Of a DNA stretch of 64,000 bases, positions 37,368 to 47,708 are shown piece by piece. The stretch's first letter is position 1. Each line of letters begins with the position of its first letter. The DNA is from Nocardioides sp. Soil774 (GTDB lineage Bacteria; Actinomycetota; Actinomycetes; Propionibacteriales; Nocardioidaceae): positions 5,701-69,700 of the forward strand of contig NZ_LMSM01000005.1 in the NCBI RefSeq assembly GCF_001428125.1, in the 5' to 3' direction. The notes below the pieces were generated by a model. The model was not told the origin of the DNA. It saw only the letters and a program-made list of their open reading frames with translations, and made no database searches. Both the position numbers and the translations under genes were made by a program.

Positions 37368-37967
37368 GTGTCCGAGGAAGCCTCCCGCGTCTGGACCGTG
37401 CCCAACGTGATCAGCGTGGTGCGGCTCGCCGGCGTGCCGCTGTTCCTCTGGCTCGTCCTGGGCCCCGAGTCCGACGCGATCGCGCTGGTCGTGCTCATGG
37501 TCGCGGGGTTCACCGACTTCCTCGACGGCTGGCTGGCGCGACGGCTGGGACAGTTCTCCCGGCTCGGCGAGATCCTCGACCCCGTGGCCGACCGCCTCTA
37601 CATCCTCGCCGTGGTCGTCGGGCTGTTCCTGCGCGACATCATCCCGTGGTGGGTCGCGCTCGCGCTCCCGCTGCGCGACCTGCTCCTCTGGGGCCTGGTG
37701 CCGATCCTGCGCACGCGGGGCTTCTCGGCGCTCCCGGTGCACTTCCTCGGCAAGGCCGCGACGTTCAACCTGCTCTACGCCTTCCCGCTGCTGCTGCTCG
37801 GGGAGGGCGACGGCACCGTCGCGACCCTCGCCCGCAACTTCGGCTGGGCGTTCGCGTGGTGGGGCATCGGTCTCTACTGGTGGGCCGGCGTGCTCTACGC
37901 GTGGCAGGTCCGCACCCTGGTGCGCGAGACGCCGCGTCGTACGTCGCCCGCGACCGACCATGGCTGA
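37368..37967 (+). CDS. CDP-alcohol phosphatidyltransferase (PgsA2-like)
   Basis: 199 residues. The CDP-alcohol signature DFLDGWLARRLGQFSRLGEI continuing to LDPVAD (about 46-71) has all Asp and Gly residues. Five to six membrane helices are predicted. M. tuberculosis has PgsA2 in the same place, ahead of DUF881-sbp-DUF881; the head group alcohol is not certain (glycerol phosphate or another). The stop overlaps the first DUF881 gene by eight bases. Confidence 0.92.
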   Translation: MSEEASRVWTVPNVISVVRLAGVPLFLWLVLGPESDAIALVVLMVAGFTDFLDGWLARRLGQFSRLGEILDPVADRLYILAVVVGLFLRDIIPWWVALALPLRDLLLWGLVPILRTRGFSALPVHFLGKAATFNLLYAFPLLLLGEGDGTVATLARNFGWAFAWWGIGLYWWAGVLYAWQVRTLVRETPRRTSPATDHG

Positions 37968-38892
37968 GCCGCACGCCCACCGGGCCTCCCACGAGCGCCA
38001 CTCCCACGAGCGCCACTCCCACGAGCAGCCGGAGCACCCGCTCCCGGCCCACGTGACCACGCCGCTGCTCTCGCTGATCACGGCGCGCTCGATGGACGAG
38101 GACTACGCGCACGTCGCCCAGCAGCGCGCCGCCGCAGGCGTCGCGCCGTCGTCGCAGCGGGGACGACCCCACTGGACCAGCGTCGCCGCGGTGGCCCTGC
38201 TGGGAGTGATGGCTGCCGTGGTCGCCGCCCAGACCGACCGGCAGGCCCCGGTCACCGAGCTGAGCCGTGCCGCGCTGATCGACCAGATCGACCTCCGCAG
38301 CGGCGAGCTGCGCGACCTGCAGCACCAGGTGGGCGACCTCACCCAGTCCAACGCGGCCGCAGCCGGCGCGAGCACCCGGATCCAGGGCCAGCTCGACGAC
38401 CTCGCGACGCGCGTCGAGCGCGCCGAGCTCGTGACGGGGTTCTCGCCCGTGCGGGGCCCGGGGGTGCGGATCACCGTCGACAACCCGCCGGACGTCGACG
38501 TCAACGACGAGATCCGCGACGAGGACCTCGCCTACCTCGTCGACGGGCTGTGGGAGGCCGGCGCGGAGGCGATCGCCGTCAACGACCAGCGGGTCAACGT
38601 GCTCGGGGGCATCCGCAACACGTCCCGGGCGATCCACGTCAACGGCCGACCCGTCATCGCGCCCTACGTCGTCCAGGCGATCGGCGACCCCCGCACCCTC
38701 CAGGCCCGGCTGCTCCAGTCGAGCCAGGGCCAGGAGTGGTTCGCGCTGGTCAGCTTCTACGGCTTCGTCTACGAGCCGCAGAATGTCGACGACATCCGGC
38801 TGCCGGCTGCGCCCGAGCGGCCGCTGCGTGATGTGATCGAGCTCAACGCAGGTCCCGACGGCGCTGCACAGGAAGAGGGGAGCACCCCGTGA
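37960..38892 (+). CDS. DUF881 protein with His-rich N-terminus
   Basis: 310 residues. An unusual His/Glu/Arg N-terminus (HSHER repeats, about 8-25) and a cytoplasmic segment precede one membrane helix (about 70-88). A coiled coil (about 100-150) and the extracytoplasmic DUF881 domain (about 155-300: GPGVRITVDNPP, DGLWEAGAEAIAVNDQRV, PYVVQAIGDP) follow. DUF881 proteins are paired around Sbp in most actinobacteria and many Firmicutes, near division genes; their activity is unknown. Confidence 0.9.
   Translation: MAEPHAHRASHERHSHERHSHEQPEHPLPAHVTTPLLSLITARSMDEDYAHVAQQRAAAGVAPSSQRGRPHWTSVAAVALLGVMAAVVAAQTDRQAPVTELSRAALIDQIDLRSGELRDLQHQVGDLTQSNAAAAGASTRIQGQLDDLATRVERAELVTGFSPVRGPGVRITVDNPPDVDVNDEIRDEDLAYLVDGLWEAGAEAIAVNDQRVNVLGGIRNTSRAIHVNGRPVIAPYVVQAIGDPRTLQARLLQSSQGQEWFALVSFYGFVYEPQNVDDIRLPAAPERPLRDVIELNAGPDGAAQEEGSTP
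37987..38025 (+). repeat. 15-bp in-frame tandem repeat in the DUF881 gene
   Basis: TCCCACGAGCGCCAC occurs at 37987-38001 and 38002-38016, with a partial third copy to 38025, encoding SHERH units. The repeat could gain or lose five residues at a time by slippage. Confidence 0.8.
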
Positions 38893-39221
38893 TCGCCGCA
38901 CTCGGCCTGCTCGTCGGCATCATCGCCGGTCTGGTCTTCGCACCCGACGTGCCCCTGAGCCTGCAGAACTACCTCCCCATCGCCGTCGTCGCCGCGCTCG
39001 ACGCGGTGTTCGGTGGCCTGCGCGCCTACCTCGACGGCATCTTCGACGACAAGGTCTTCGTCGTCTCCTTCGTCAGCAACGTCGTCATCGCCGCCGCGAT
39101 CGTCTACCTCGGCGACCAGCTCGGCGTGGGTGCCCAGCTGACCACCGGTGTCGTCGTGGTGCTCGGCATCCGGATCTTCTCCAACGTCGCCGCCATCCGG
39201 AGGCACGTCTTCCATGCCTGA
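38889..39221 (+). CDS. sbp: Small basic protein Sbp (DUF1290)
   Basis: 110 residues with three membrane helices (about 2-18, 27-46, 55-75, possibly a fourth at 83-100). The family block AALDAVFGGLRAYLDGIFDDKVFVVSF is complete. Sbp lies beside ftsZ-region genes in Bacillus and between two DUF881 genes in actinobacteria. It overlaps both neighbours (GTGA upstream, eight bases downstream). A trimeric or heteromeric membrane complex with DUF881 partners is plausible (inference). Confidence 0.92.
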   Translation: MIAALGLLVGIIAGLVFAPDVPLSLQNYLPIAVVAALDAVFGGLRAYLDGIFDDKVFVVSFVSNVVIAAAIVYLGDQLGVGAQLTTGVVVVLGIRIFSNVAAIRRHVFHA

Positions 39222-39972
39222 CGAGCCCCGCCCGAGCGACCCCGAGCGCGACCCCGAGCGCGACCGGATCCGCAGCGCCCTGACGCGGCCCTCGTCGCGC
39301 CAGGTCGTGGTGGCGGTGCTCCTGGCCGTGCTGGGGTTCGCGGTCGTGGTGCAGGTGCGCGACACCAAGGCCAACGACACCTACGCCGGCCTGCGTGAGA
39401 GCGAGCTGGTGCAGGTGCTCAACGGCCTCACCGGCACGGCCGAGCGCGCGCGGCGCGAGGTCGACCGCCTCGAGAGCCGCCGCGACGAGCTGCGCGACGA
39501 GAACCAGGCCCGCTCCGCCGCGCTCGACGAGGCCGAGCAGCGTGTGCGCACGCTCAACGTCATCGCCGGGCTGGTGCCGGTCTCGGGCCCGGGCCTGCGG
39601 GTGACGATCACGGAGTCGACCACCTCGGTGAGCGTCGGCTCGCTCCTCGACACCGTGCAGGAGCTGCGCACGGCGGGGGCGGAGGCGATGGAGTTCAACG
39701 ACTCGATCCGGCTCGGTGCTGACAGCTCCTTCGAGGACGCCATCGGCGGGATCGAGCTCGACGACCAGCTGCTCGAGCCGCCGTACGTCCTCGACGTGAT
39801 CGGTGACCCCCACATCCTGCGCACCGCGCTCACGTTCTCCTCCGGCCCCGTCCAGACGCTCGAGACCCTGGACGGCGCCACGGTGACGATCGAGGACCTG
39901 GAGTCGGTCGAGATCACCAGCGTGCGCGAGCCGTCGCGACCTGAGTATGCGGAGCCGGCCAGCGCCCAGTAG
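39214..39972 (+). CDS. DUF881 protein, second copy
   Basis: 252 residues from ATG 39214. A charged N-terminus with DPER repeats, one membrane helix (about 31-49), a coiled coil (about 70-115, [18 protein letters not shown]) and the DUF881 domain (about 120-240: [36 protein letters not shown]). It lacks the His-rich leader of its paralogue. The TAG stop is the start of the TAGCCT before gcvH. Confidence 0.9.
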   Translation: MPDEPRPSDPERDPERDRIRSALTRPSSRQVVVAVLLAVLGFAVVVQVRDTKANDTYAGLRESELVQVLNGLTGTAERARREVDRLESRRDELRDENQARSAALDEAEQRVRTLNVIAGLVPVSGPGLRVTITESTTSVSVGSLLDTVQELRTAGAEAMEFNDSIRLGADSSFEDAIGGIELDDQLLEPPYVLDVIGDPHILRTALTFSSGPVQTLETLDGATVTIEDLESVEITSVREPSRPEYAEPASAQ

Positions 39973-39975
39973 CCT
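39970..39975 (+). promoter_or_regulatory. -10 TAGCCT of gcvH, overlapping the DUF881 stop
   Basis: TAGCCT starts at the DUF881 stop and is ~50 bases before GTG 40026, leaving room for the ribosome site AAGGAG (40013-40018). Confidence 0.4.
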
Positions 39976-40025
39976 GCCGACGAAGTGCCCCGATGATCGC
40001 AGCCACCTCTGCCAAGGAGTTCGAC

Positions 40026-40412
40026 GTGTATCCGGAGAACCTGAAGTACACCAGCGAGCACGAGTGGGTCCGCACCCCCGGCGAGGCCGAGGGCTCGGTG
40101 CGCATCGGCATCACCGACTTCGCCCAGGACGCGCTCGGCGACATCGTGTACGTCTCCCTGCCGCAGGTCGGCGACGCAGTGACCGCGGGGGAGACCTGCG
40201 GCGAGCTGGAGTCGACCAAGTCGGTCAGCGACATCTACGCCCCCGTCACCGGCGAGGTCGTGGCCACCAACGCCGCCCTGGACTCCACGCCCGAGCTGGT
40301 CAACAGCGACCCCTACGAGGCGGGGTGGCTCTTCGAGGTCGCCGTGTCCGACGGCTCGCAGGTCGACGGGCTCATGGACGCCGCCACCTACGAGGGCGGC
40401 CTCGCCGGCTGA
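40026..40412 (+). CDS. gcvH: Glycine cleavage system H protein
   Basis: 128 residues from GTG 40026, chosen because AAGGAG lies eight bases upstream and [16 protein letters not shown] is the conserved start; an in-frame ATG at 39993 would add 11 unmatched residues. The lipoyl lysine is Lys65 in [11 protein letters not shown]. It carries the aminomethyl group between GcvP, GcvT and Lpd. gcvP is 3 kb downstream, after the garA-MerR genes; gcvT is not in the window. Confidence 0.96.
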   Translation: MYPENLKYTSEHEWVRTPGEAEGSVRIGITDFAQDALGDIVYVSLPQVGDAVTAGETCGELESTKSVSDIYAPVTGEVVATNAALDSTPELVNSDPYEAGWLFEVAVSDGSQVDGLMDAATYEGGLAG

Positions 40413-40483
40413 CCTGCCGACGACCTGCCCCTGCCCGACCCAGCGCCGCGCCGATCGGCCCCCGCGTGCCACCGCCCGGCTGA

Positions 40484-40489
40484 TAGGTT
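40484..40489 (+). promoter_or_regulatory. -10 TAGGTT of garA
   Basis: TAGGTT is followed by a ~58-base leader that holds the CAACCCTC dyad and the ribosome site GAGGAG. Confidence 0.45.
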
Positions 40490-40507
40490 CGGAGCAACCA
40501 TCAACCT

Positions 40508-40527
40508 CAACCCTCGGCTGAGGGTTG
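40508..40527. promoter_or_regulatory. Dyad CAACCCTC/GAGGGTTG in the garA leader
   Basis: CAACCCTC (40508-40515), four bases, GAGGGTTG (40520-40527). The same half-sites recur before the second merR (42356-42388), so this is a likely binding site of one of the two MerR proteins. Here it sits downstream of the -10, where binding would block transcription. Confidence 0.6.
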
Positions 40528-40553
40528 GGAGTCGATCCGCCGAGGAGTTCCTG

Positions 40554-41066
40554 ATGCCGTTCTGCACCGCCTGTGGCAAGCAGAACCCCGACGACGCCCG
40601 CTTCTGTGCCCAGTGCGGCACCAAGCTGCTCGCCGGGGAAGACACCGGGGCCACCCCGGTCGAGTCCACCGCGACCATCACGTTCGGCGTGCCCGACCAG
40701 CGCGAGTCCTCCGACCGCCAGCTGAGCGCGGTCGACGCCGCGGCCGTCGACGCGCTGCCGGAGGGCCACGCCCTCCTGGTGGTCCAGCGCGGGCCCAGCG
40801 CCGGCAGCCGCTTCCTGCTCGACACCGACGTCGTCGGAGCCGGACGCCACCCCGACAGCGAGATCTTCCTCGACGACGTCACCGTCTCGCGCCGCCACGC
40901 GGAGTTCCGCCGGTCCGGCACGGGCTACACCGTCAGCGACGTGGGCAGCCTCAACGGCACCTACGTCAACCGCGACCGCATCGACGCAGTCGAGCTCAAC
41001 GACGGCGACGAGGTGCAGATCGGCAAGTACCGCCTGGTGTTCTTCTCCTCGCACCCGAGCAGCTGA
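40554..41066 (+). CDS. garA: GarA/OdhI-type FHA protein with zinc ribbon
   Basis: 170 residues. The zinc ribbon has Cys4, Cys7, Cys18 and Cys21 (FCTACGK...FCAQCG). The FHA domain (about 75-165) reads LLVVQRGPSAGSRFLLDTD, AGRHPDSEIFLDDVTVSRRH and DVGSLNGTYVNRD, very close to mycobacterial GarA and corynebacterial OdhI, which inhibit 2-oxoglutarate dehydrogenase. The ETTS phosphorylation motif of those proteins is not obvious; ESTATITF near 38-45 is the likely counterpart. GAGGAG precedes the ATG. Confidence 0.93.
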   Translation: MPFCTACGKQNPDDARFCAQCGTKLLAGEDTGATPVESTATITFGVPDQRESSDRQLSAVDAAAVDALPEGHALLVVQRGPSAGSRFLLDTDVVGAGRHPDSEIFLDDVTVSRRHAEFRRSGTGYTVSDVGSLNGTYVNRDRIDAVELNDGDEVQIGKYRLVFFSSHPSS

Positions 41067-41069
41067 TCC

Positions 41070-41810
41070 GTGAGTGCCCCGACGCCCTCGGCATCGAGTC
41101 GCGGCGCCCGCCTCAACATCGGGCAGGTCCTCGACCAGCTCCGCCCCGACTTCCCCGGTGTGACCATCCCCAAGATCCGCTTCCTCGAGGACCAGGGGCT
41201 GGTCAAGCCCGAGCGCACCGCTTCCGGCTACCGGAAGTTCTCCGGCGACGACGTCGCCCGGTTGCGCTACATCCTGCTCATGCAGCGCGACCACTACCTG
41301 CCGCTGAAGGTGATCGGCGACCACCTCGACGCCATCGACCGCGGTCTCGAGCCGCCGGCCATCGAGTCGGTCGTGCCCACGGTGCCGAAGGTGGCGCTCA
41401 GCTCCGACGGCCTGCCGAGCCCCGAGTCGTTCCGGCGCACCAGCGACCTGCGGCTGTCACGGCGTGAGCTGCTCAAGGTCGCCGACATCTCCGATGAGCT
41501 GCTCACCGAGCTCGAGCAGTTCGGGCTGGTCAGCGCACGCACCGGCACCGGGCACTTCGACAGCGACGCCCTGGTGGTCGCCCAGACCGCCCGCGAGCTC
41601 GCCGACTTCGGCTTCGAGCCCCGCCACCTGCGCGCCTTCAAGACCGCCGCCGACCGCGAGGTGGGCCTCGTGCAGCAGGTCGTCGCGCCCCTCGCGCGCG
41701 GGCGCGACGCGGCCGCGCGAGGGCGCGCCGACGACGCCACGTCCGAGATCGCAGCCCTGTCGGTGCGCCTCCACGCGACGCTCGTGAAGGTCGGGCTCGA
41801 CCGCGGTTGA
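41070..41810 (+). CDS. ftsR: MerR-family regulator, FtsR/Rv1828-like
   Basis: 246 residues. The N-terminal winged helix starts with RLNIGQVLDQLRPDFPGVTIPKIRFLEDQGLV and continues GYRKFSGDDVARLRYILLMQRDHYLPLKVI. The C-terminal half has its own domain without metal-binding cysteines. It is in the garA-DUF151 position of Rv1828, an atypical MerR; the corynebacterial homologue FtsR activates ftsZ (family knowledge). It starts three bases after the garA stop, so they are one operon, and it may read the dyad upstream of garA. Confidence 0.88.
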   Translation: MSAPTPSASSRGARLNIGQVLDQLRPDFPGVTIPKIRFLEDQGLVKPERTASGYRKFSGDDVARLRYILLMQRDHYLPLKVIGDHLDAIDRGLEPPAIESVVPTVPKVALSSDGLPSPESFRRTSDLRLSRRELLKVADISDELLTELEQFGLVSARTGTGHFDSDALVVAQTARELADFGFEPRHLRAFKTAADREVGLVQQVVAPLARGRDAAARGRADDATSEIAALSVRLHATLVKVGLDRG

Positions 41811-41851
41811 ACGCCCCGCCGGGCGGCCCCGCGCGGGTCAGGACACCTGAG

Positions 41852-41857
41852 TAGGGT
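41852..41857 (+). promoter_or_regulatory. -10 TAGGGT of the DUF151 gene (leaderless)
   Basis: TAGGGT ends six bases before ATG 41864. Confidence 0.5.
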
Positions 41858-41863
41858 GGGGAC

Positions 41864-42334
41864 ATGCGCGAAATGGACGTCGTCGGAGTGCGCGTCGAGA
41901 TGCCCTCCAACCAGCCGATCGTGCTCCTGCGCGAGGTGACGGGGGAGCGCTACCTCCCCATCTGGATCGGGGCGGTCGAGGCCACGGCCATCGCCTTCGC
42001 CCAGCAGGGCGTCACCCCGCCGCGGCCCCTGACGCACGACCTCATGCGTGACGTCCTGGAGGCGACGGGTCAGCGCCTCGACGAGGTGCGGATCGTCGAC
42101 GTGCAGGACGGCATCTTCTTCGCCCAGCTCGTCTTCGACGGCGGCGCCGAGGTCGGTGCCCGCCCGTCGGACTCGATCGCGCTCGCGCTGCGCACGGGCA
42201 CCCGCATCGTGTGCGCCGAGGCGGTGCTGGAGGAGGCCGGCCTCGCCGTTCCGGCGGAGCAGGAGGACGAGGTCGAGCGGTTCCGCGAGTTCCTCGACCA
42301 CGTCTCCCCGGACGACTTCGAGGAAGCGCCGTGA
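41864..42334 (+). CDS. DUF151 bifunctional nuclease family protein
   Basis: 156 residues. The fold signature is REMDVVGVRVEMPSNQPIVLL, YLPIWIGAVEATAIAFAQQG, RPLTHDLMRDVL and ARPSDSIALALRTG. Relatives from Thermotoga and plants are described as bifunctional DNase/RNase; in actinobacteria (Rv1829) the role is unsettled. It has its own likely leaderless promoter, inside the conserved gcvH-garA-MerR-DUF151-MerR-gcvP order. Confidence 0.92.
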   Translation: MREMDVVGVRVEMPSNQPIVLLREVTGERYLPIWIGAVEATAIAFAQQGVTPPRPLTHDLMRDVLEATGQRLDEVRIVDVQDGIFFAQLVFDGGAEVGARPSDSIALALRTGTRIVCAEAVLEEAGLAVPAEQEDEVERFREFLDHVSPDDFEEAP

Positions 42335-42355
42335 GCCACAGCTCCACCTGACGCG

Positions 42356-42388
42356 CAACCCTCACTCTCAACCTGAGGTTGAGGGTTG
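42356..42388. promoter_or_regulatory. Nested MerR-type dyad before the second merR
   Basis: Outer CAACCCTC (42356-42363) and GAGGGTTG (42381-42388) enclose a 17-bp palindrome CTCAACCTGAGGTTGAG (42367-42383). It lies just upstream of the -35 at 42408, a position suited to activation. It shares both outer half-sites with the garA leader dyad. Confidence 0.65.
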
Positions 42389-42407
42389 CGACACGCCGTC
42401 GCGTGGA

Positions 42408-42436
42408 TGGACAAGGCTGACGTCCGGGCTTACCTT
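42408..42436 (+). promoter_or_regulatory. Promoter of the second merR
   Basis: TGGACA (42408-42413), 17 bases, TACCTT (42431-42436). The start would be near 42443, giving a ~105-base leader. Confidence 0.6.
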
Positions 42437-42450
42437 GAACTGTCTCTGTT

Positions 42451-42514
42451 GTAACTCCACCGTTGTGGTTGTCGGCCCGTCCGGCTCCCGGCGGGCCCTT
42501 CCCCCAGGAGTTAC
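42451..42514 (+). ncRNA. Structured 5' leader of the second merR
   Basis: Inside the leader GTAACTCC (42451-42458) pairs with GGAGTTAC (42507-42514), enclosing CCAC-cgtt-GTGG (42457-42468) and GGCCCG/CGGGCC (42474-42479 with 42492-42497). The first two stems share bases, so they are alternatives. This could be a cis-regulatory RNA. No known class is recognised. Confidence 0.45.
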
Positions 42515-42547
42515 CGCTCAGCGGAGGAATTGACCTGGAGGGTCACT

Positions 42548-43159
42548 GTGGCTAGCAACGAGAACGAGCACGGCGCCGACGCCGCCCAGACGAAGGCAGC
42601 GCACGAGGCCGCCGACCGCGCGGAGGAGCAGGGCCTGCTCTTCGCCGACGACGTCTCGCCGCTGCCCAGCGACACCGGCTACCGCGGCCCGACCGCGTGC
42701 AACGCCGCCGGCATCACCTACCGCCAGCTCGACTACTGGGCCCGCACCGGCCTGGTCGAGCCCAGCGTGCGCGGGGCGGCGGGCTCCGGCTCGCAGCGTC
42801 TCTACTCCTTCCGCGACATCTTGATCCTCAAGGTCGTCAAGCGCCTGCTCGACGCCGGGATCTCCCTGCAGCAGATCCGCACCGCGACCGCCCACCTGCG
42901 CGAGCGCGGCACCGACGACCTGACCCGCGTGACGCTGATGAGTGACGGCGCCTCGGTCTACGAGTGCACCAGCAACGACGAGGTCATCGACCTGCTCCAG
43001 GGCGGTCAGGGTGTCTTCGGCATCGCGATCGGCGGCGTGTGGCGCGAGATCGAGGGCACGCTCGCCGAGCTGCCGAGCGAGCGCACCGCCGACGAGACGG
43101 CCGCGCCGGTCGCCGGCGACGAGCTCGCCGCGCGTCGCGCCGCCCGCCACACCGGCTGA
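42548..43159 (+). CDS. MerR-family regulator, Rv1830-like
   Basis: 203 residues from GTG 42548, with GGAGGG at 42537-42542. A ~40-residue acidic N-terminus precedes the winged helix GPTACNAAGITYRQLDYWARTGLVEPSV and GSQRLYSFRDILILKVVKRLLDAGISLQQI. The C-terminal effector domain has TLMSDGASVYECTSNDEVIDLLQGGQGVFGIAIGGV. It ends the block before gcvP. Two nested dyads and a structured leader upstream suggest tight control. Confidence 0.9.
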   Translation: MASNENEHGADAAQTKAAHEAADRAEEQGLLFADDVSPLPSDTGYRGPTACNAAGITYRQLDYWARTGLVEPSVRGAAGSGSQRLYSFRDILILKVVKRLLDAGISLQQIRTATAHLRERGTDDLTRVTLMSDGASVYECTSNDEVIDLLQGGQGVFGIAIGGVWREIEGTLAELPSERTADETAAPVAGDELAARRAARHTG

Positions 43160-43196
43160 GCCCGCCTCGACGCAGGGCCCACCCCGCAGACCCTCC

Positions 43197-43230
43197 CACC
43201 AGGCCGCCCGCACCATCGGGCGGCCTGGTG
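43197..43230 (+). terminator. Terminator after the second merR
   Basis: A perfect 14-bp stem (43197-43210 with 43217-43230), loop CACCAT, 37 bases after the stop. It separates merR from the gcvP riboswitch unit. From here to 43295 I see nothing further. Confidence 0.85.
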
Positions 43231-43295
43231 CTGTCTGTGGGCCCGGCCGCGTCCACGTACCCCACCTTCGGCATGGCGCTGGCGCCTGCGGGGGC

Positions 43296-43301
43296 TAGAC
43301 T
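43296..43301 (+). promoter_or_regulatory. -10 TAGACT of the gcvP riboswitch transcript
   Basis: TAGACT places the start near 43308, about ten bases before the first conserved aptamer bases. Confidence 0.5.
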
Positions 43302-43318
43302 CGCAGCGCCGACATCCC

Positions 43319-43426
43319 ATGCGGGAGAGTCATCGAGGCCGGTGCTGACCGGTCGAGGTGCGCCGAAGGGGCAATTCCTCCCCGGAACCTCTCAGGCACC
43401 CGGACCGCACTGGGTTGGCACTCTGG
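43319..43426 (+). ncRNA. Glycine riboswitch (single aptamer)
   Basis: The aptamer blocks appear in order: GCGGGAGAGT (43321-43330), GCGCCGAAGGGGCAA (43360-43374), CTCTCAGGCACCCGGACCGC (from 43389) and ACTCTGG closing P1 (43420-43426). Only one aptamer is present. A downstream hairpin, GAGGTC (43450-43455) with GACCTC (43464-43469), lies just before the start codon region and may form the expression platform. It should switch gcvP on when glycine is high. Confidence 0.93.
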
Positions 43427-43481
43427 AGGTCACCGGTCCGACAGAGGGGGAGGTCACGCAAGCGACCTCAGGGAGCCCCTC

Positions 43482-46367
<2,886 letters not shown>

Positions 46368-46375
46368 GCCGGGGC

Positions 46376-46381
46376 TAGTGT
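46376..46381 (+). promoter_or_regulatory. -10 TAGTGT of the serine hydrolase gene (leaderless)
   Basis: TAGTGT ends seven bases before GTG 46389. Confidence 0.5.
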
Positions 46382-46388
46382 CTGGGCC

Positions 46389-47675
46389 GTGAGTGACCAG
46401 CGTCAGCGACTCCTCGATGTCGCGCAGGCTGAGGGCCGGCTGACGTCCGTCGTCGGCGCGGTCTTCGACCGCTACGGCGCGGTGTGGGCGGGCGGCGCCG
46501 GCGACGCACCGGGTCTCGACGGGCAGTACCGGATCGGGTCGATCACCAAGACCCTGACCGCGGTGCTGGTCATGCAGGCGCGCGACGAGGGACTGCTCGA
46601 CCTCGACGACCCGCTGGCGGCCCACCTCGGCGAGGTGGGCTACGGCGAGGTGAGCATCCGTGACGCGCTGTCGCACAGCTCCGGCATGCAGAGCGAGCCG
46701 CGGGGCCGCTGGTGGGAGCGCACCCGCGGCGGCGACTTCGGGGCACTCGTGGCCGCCAACGACGGCACCGGACGGGTGGCGGGGCCGGGGGAGTGGTTCC
46801 ACTACTCCAACCTCGGCTACGGCCTGCTGGGCGAGGTGGTGTCGCGTCGCCTCGGCGCGCCGTGGCGCCAGCTCGTCGCGACCCGCCTGCTCCAGCCGCT
46901 GGGGATGCGGGCGACGTCGTACCTGCCCCGGCCGGGCGCCCAGCCGGGCTGGAGCGTCGACCACTTCACGGGCGTCCGGGTGCACGAGCCGCTCACCGAC
47001 ACCGGCGCGATGGCGCCGGCCGGCCAGCTGTGGTCGACGCTCGCCGACCTCGTCACGTGGGGCCAGGTGCTGGCCGGGGCGCACCCGCACGTCCTGACCC
47101 CCGACTCGCTGGCCGAGATGGGGCGCCCCGTCACCCGCGACTACGGGCTGGGCCTGATGCTCGGGCTGCACCCGGGCGGCCGGCTCGTCGGTCACGACGG
47201 GTCGATGCCGGGCTTCATGGCCTCGCTCCACGTCGACCCCGACAGTGGCATCGGAGCGGTCGTGCTCACCAACGCGACCAGCGGCATCGCGCCGCAGGAG
47301 CTGGCGGTCTCCCTCATCGAGGGCGACCCCGACGCCGACGACGCACGCCCGGCGCCCTGGCGCCCCACCACCACGCTGCCCCCGGAGGCGCACGACGTGC
47401 CGGGCGTGTGGTTCTGGGGCAACACCGCCTACGACACCCGCTGGCACAACGACGGGCTCGAGCTGCGCCTGATGGCGCGCCCGGGGCCGGTGCGCGAGCG
47501 GTTCGAGGTGGTCGACGGCGGGCTCGTGGGGGTGGCGGGCTACCACCGCGGCGAGCGCCTCGACGTCGTTCGTCGCCCGGACGGCACGGTCCACCACCTC
47601 GAGTGCGCCACCTTCGTCTACACCCGCGTGCCCTACGACCCCGACGTCGACATCCCGGGCGGGCATCCACGCTAG
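46389..47675 (+). CDS. Serine hydrolase, beta-lactamase/PBP4-like family
   Basis: 428 residues, no signal peptide. The nucleophile motif SITK is at 51-54 (Ser51, Lys54), the YSN motif is near 139 (WFHYSNLGYGLLGE), and VGHDGSMPGFMAS near 275 supplies the HxG-type third motif. Such proteins include D-aminopeptidases, esterases and class C lactamase relatives; a cytosolic location makes a resistance enzyme unlikely. A beta-rich C-terminal domain follows residue ~330. The TAG stop begins the next gene's -10. Confidence 0.9.
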   Translation: MSDQRQRLLDVAQAEGRLTSVVGAVFDRYGAVWAGGAGDAPGLDGQYRIGSITKTLTAVLVMQARDEGLLDLDDPLAAHLGEVGYGEVSIRDALSHSSGMQSEPRGRWWERTRGGDFGALVAANDGTGRVAGPGEWFHYSNLGYGLLGEVVSRRLGAPWRQLVATRLLQPLGMRATSYLPRPGAQPGWSVDHFTGVRVHEPLTDTGAMAPAGQLWSTLADLVTWGQVLAGAHPHVLTPDSLAEMGRPVTRDYGLGLMLGLHPGGRLVGHDGSMPGFMASLHVDPDSGIGAVVLTNATSGIAPQELAVSLIEGDPDADDARPAPWRPTTTLPPEAHDVPGVWFWGNTAYDTRWHNDGLELRLMARPGPVRERFEVVDGGLVGVAGYHRGERLDVVRRPDGTVHHLECATFVYTRVPYDPDVDIPGGHPR

Positions 47676-47678
47676 GGT
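47673..47678 (+). promoter_or_regulatory. -10 TAGGGT overlapping the serine hydrolase stop
   Basis: TAGGGT begins with the TAG stop at 47673; ATG 47709 follows after a short leader with GGGGGAGAA. Confidence 0.5.
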
Positions 47679-47708
47679 CTGCGCACACCACGTCTCGGGG
47701 GAGAACAC

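Noticed and set aside
43427..43481. Second glycine aptamer
   Set aside because: Only ~55 bases remain before the GTG, and the GCCGAAGG and CTCAGG blocks do not recur.
46389..47675. Beta-lactamase resistance gene
   Set aside because: It has the SxxK and YSN motifs, but no signal peptide and an extra C-terminal domain; it fits the broad serine hydrolase family better.
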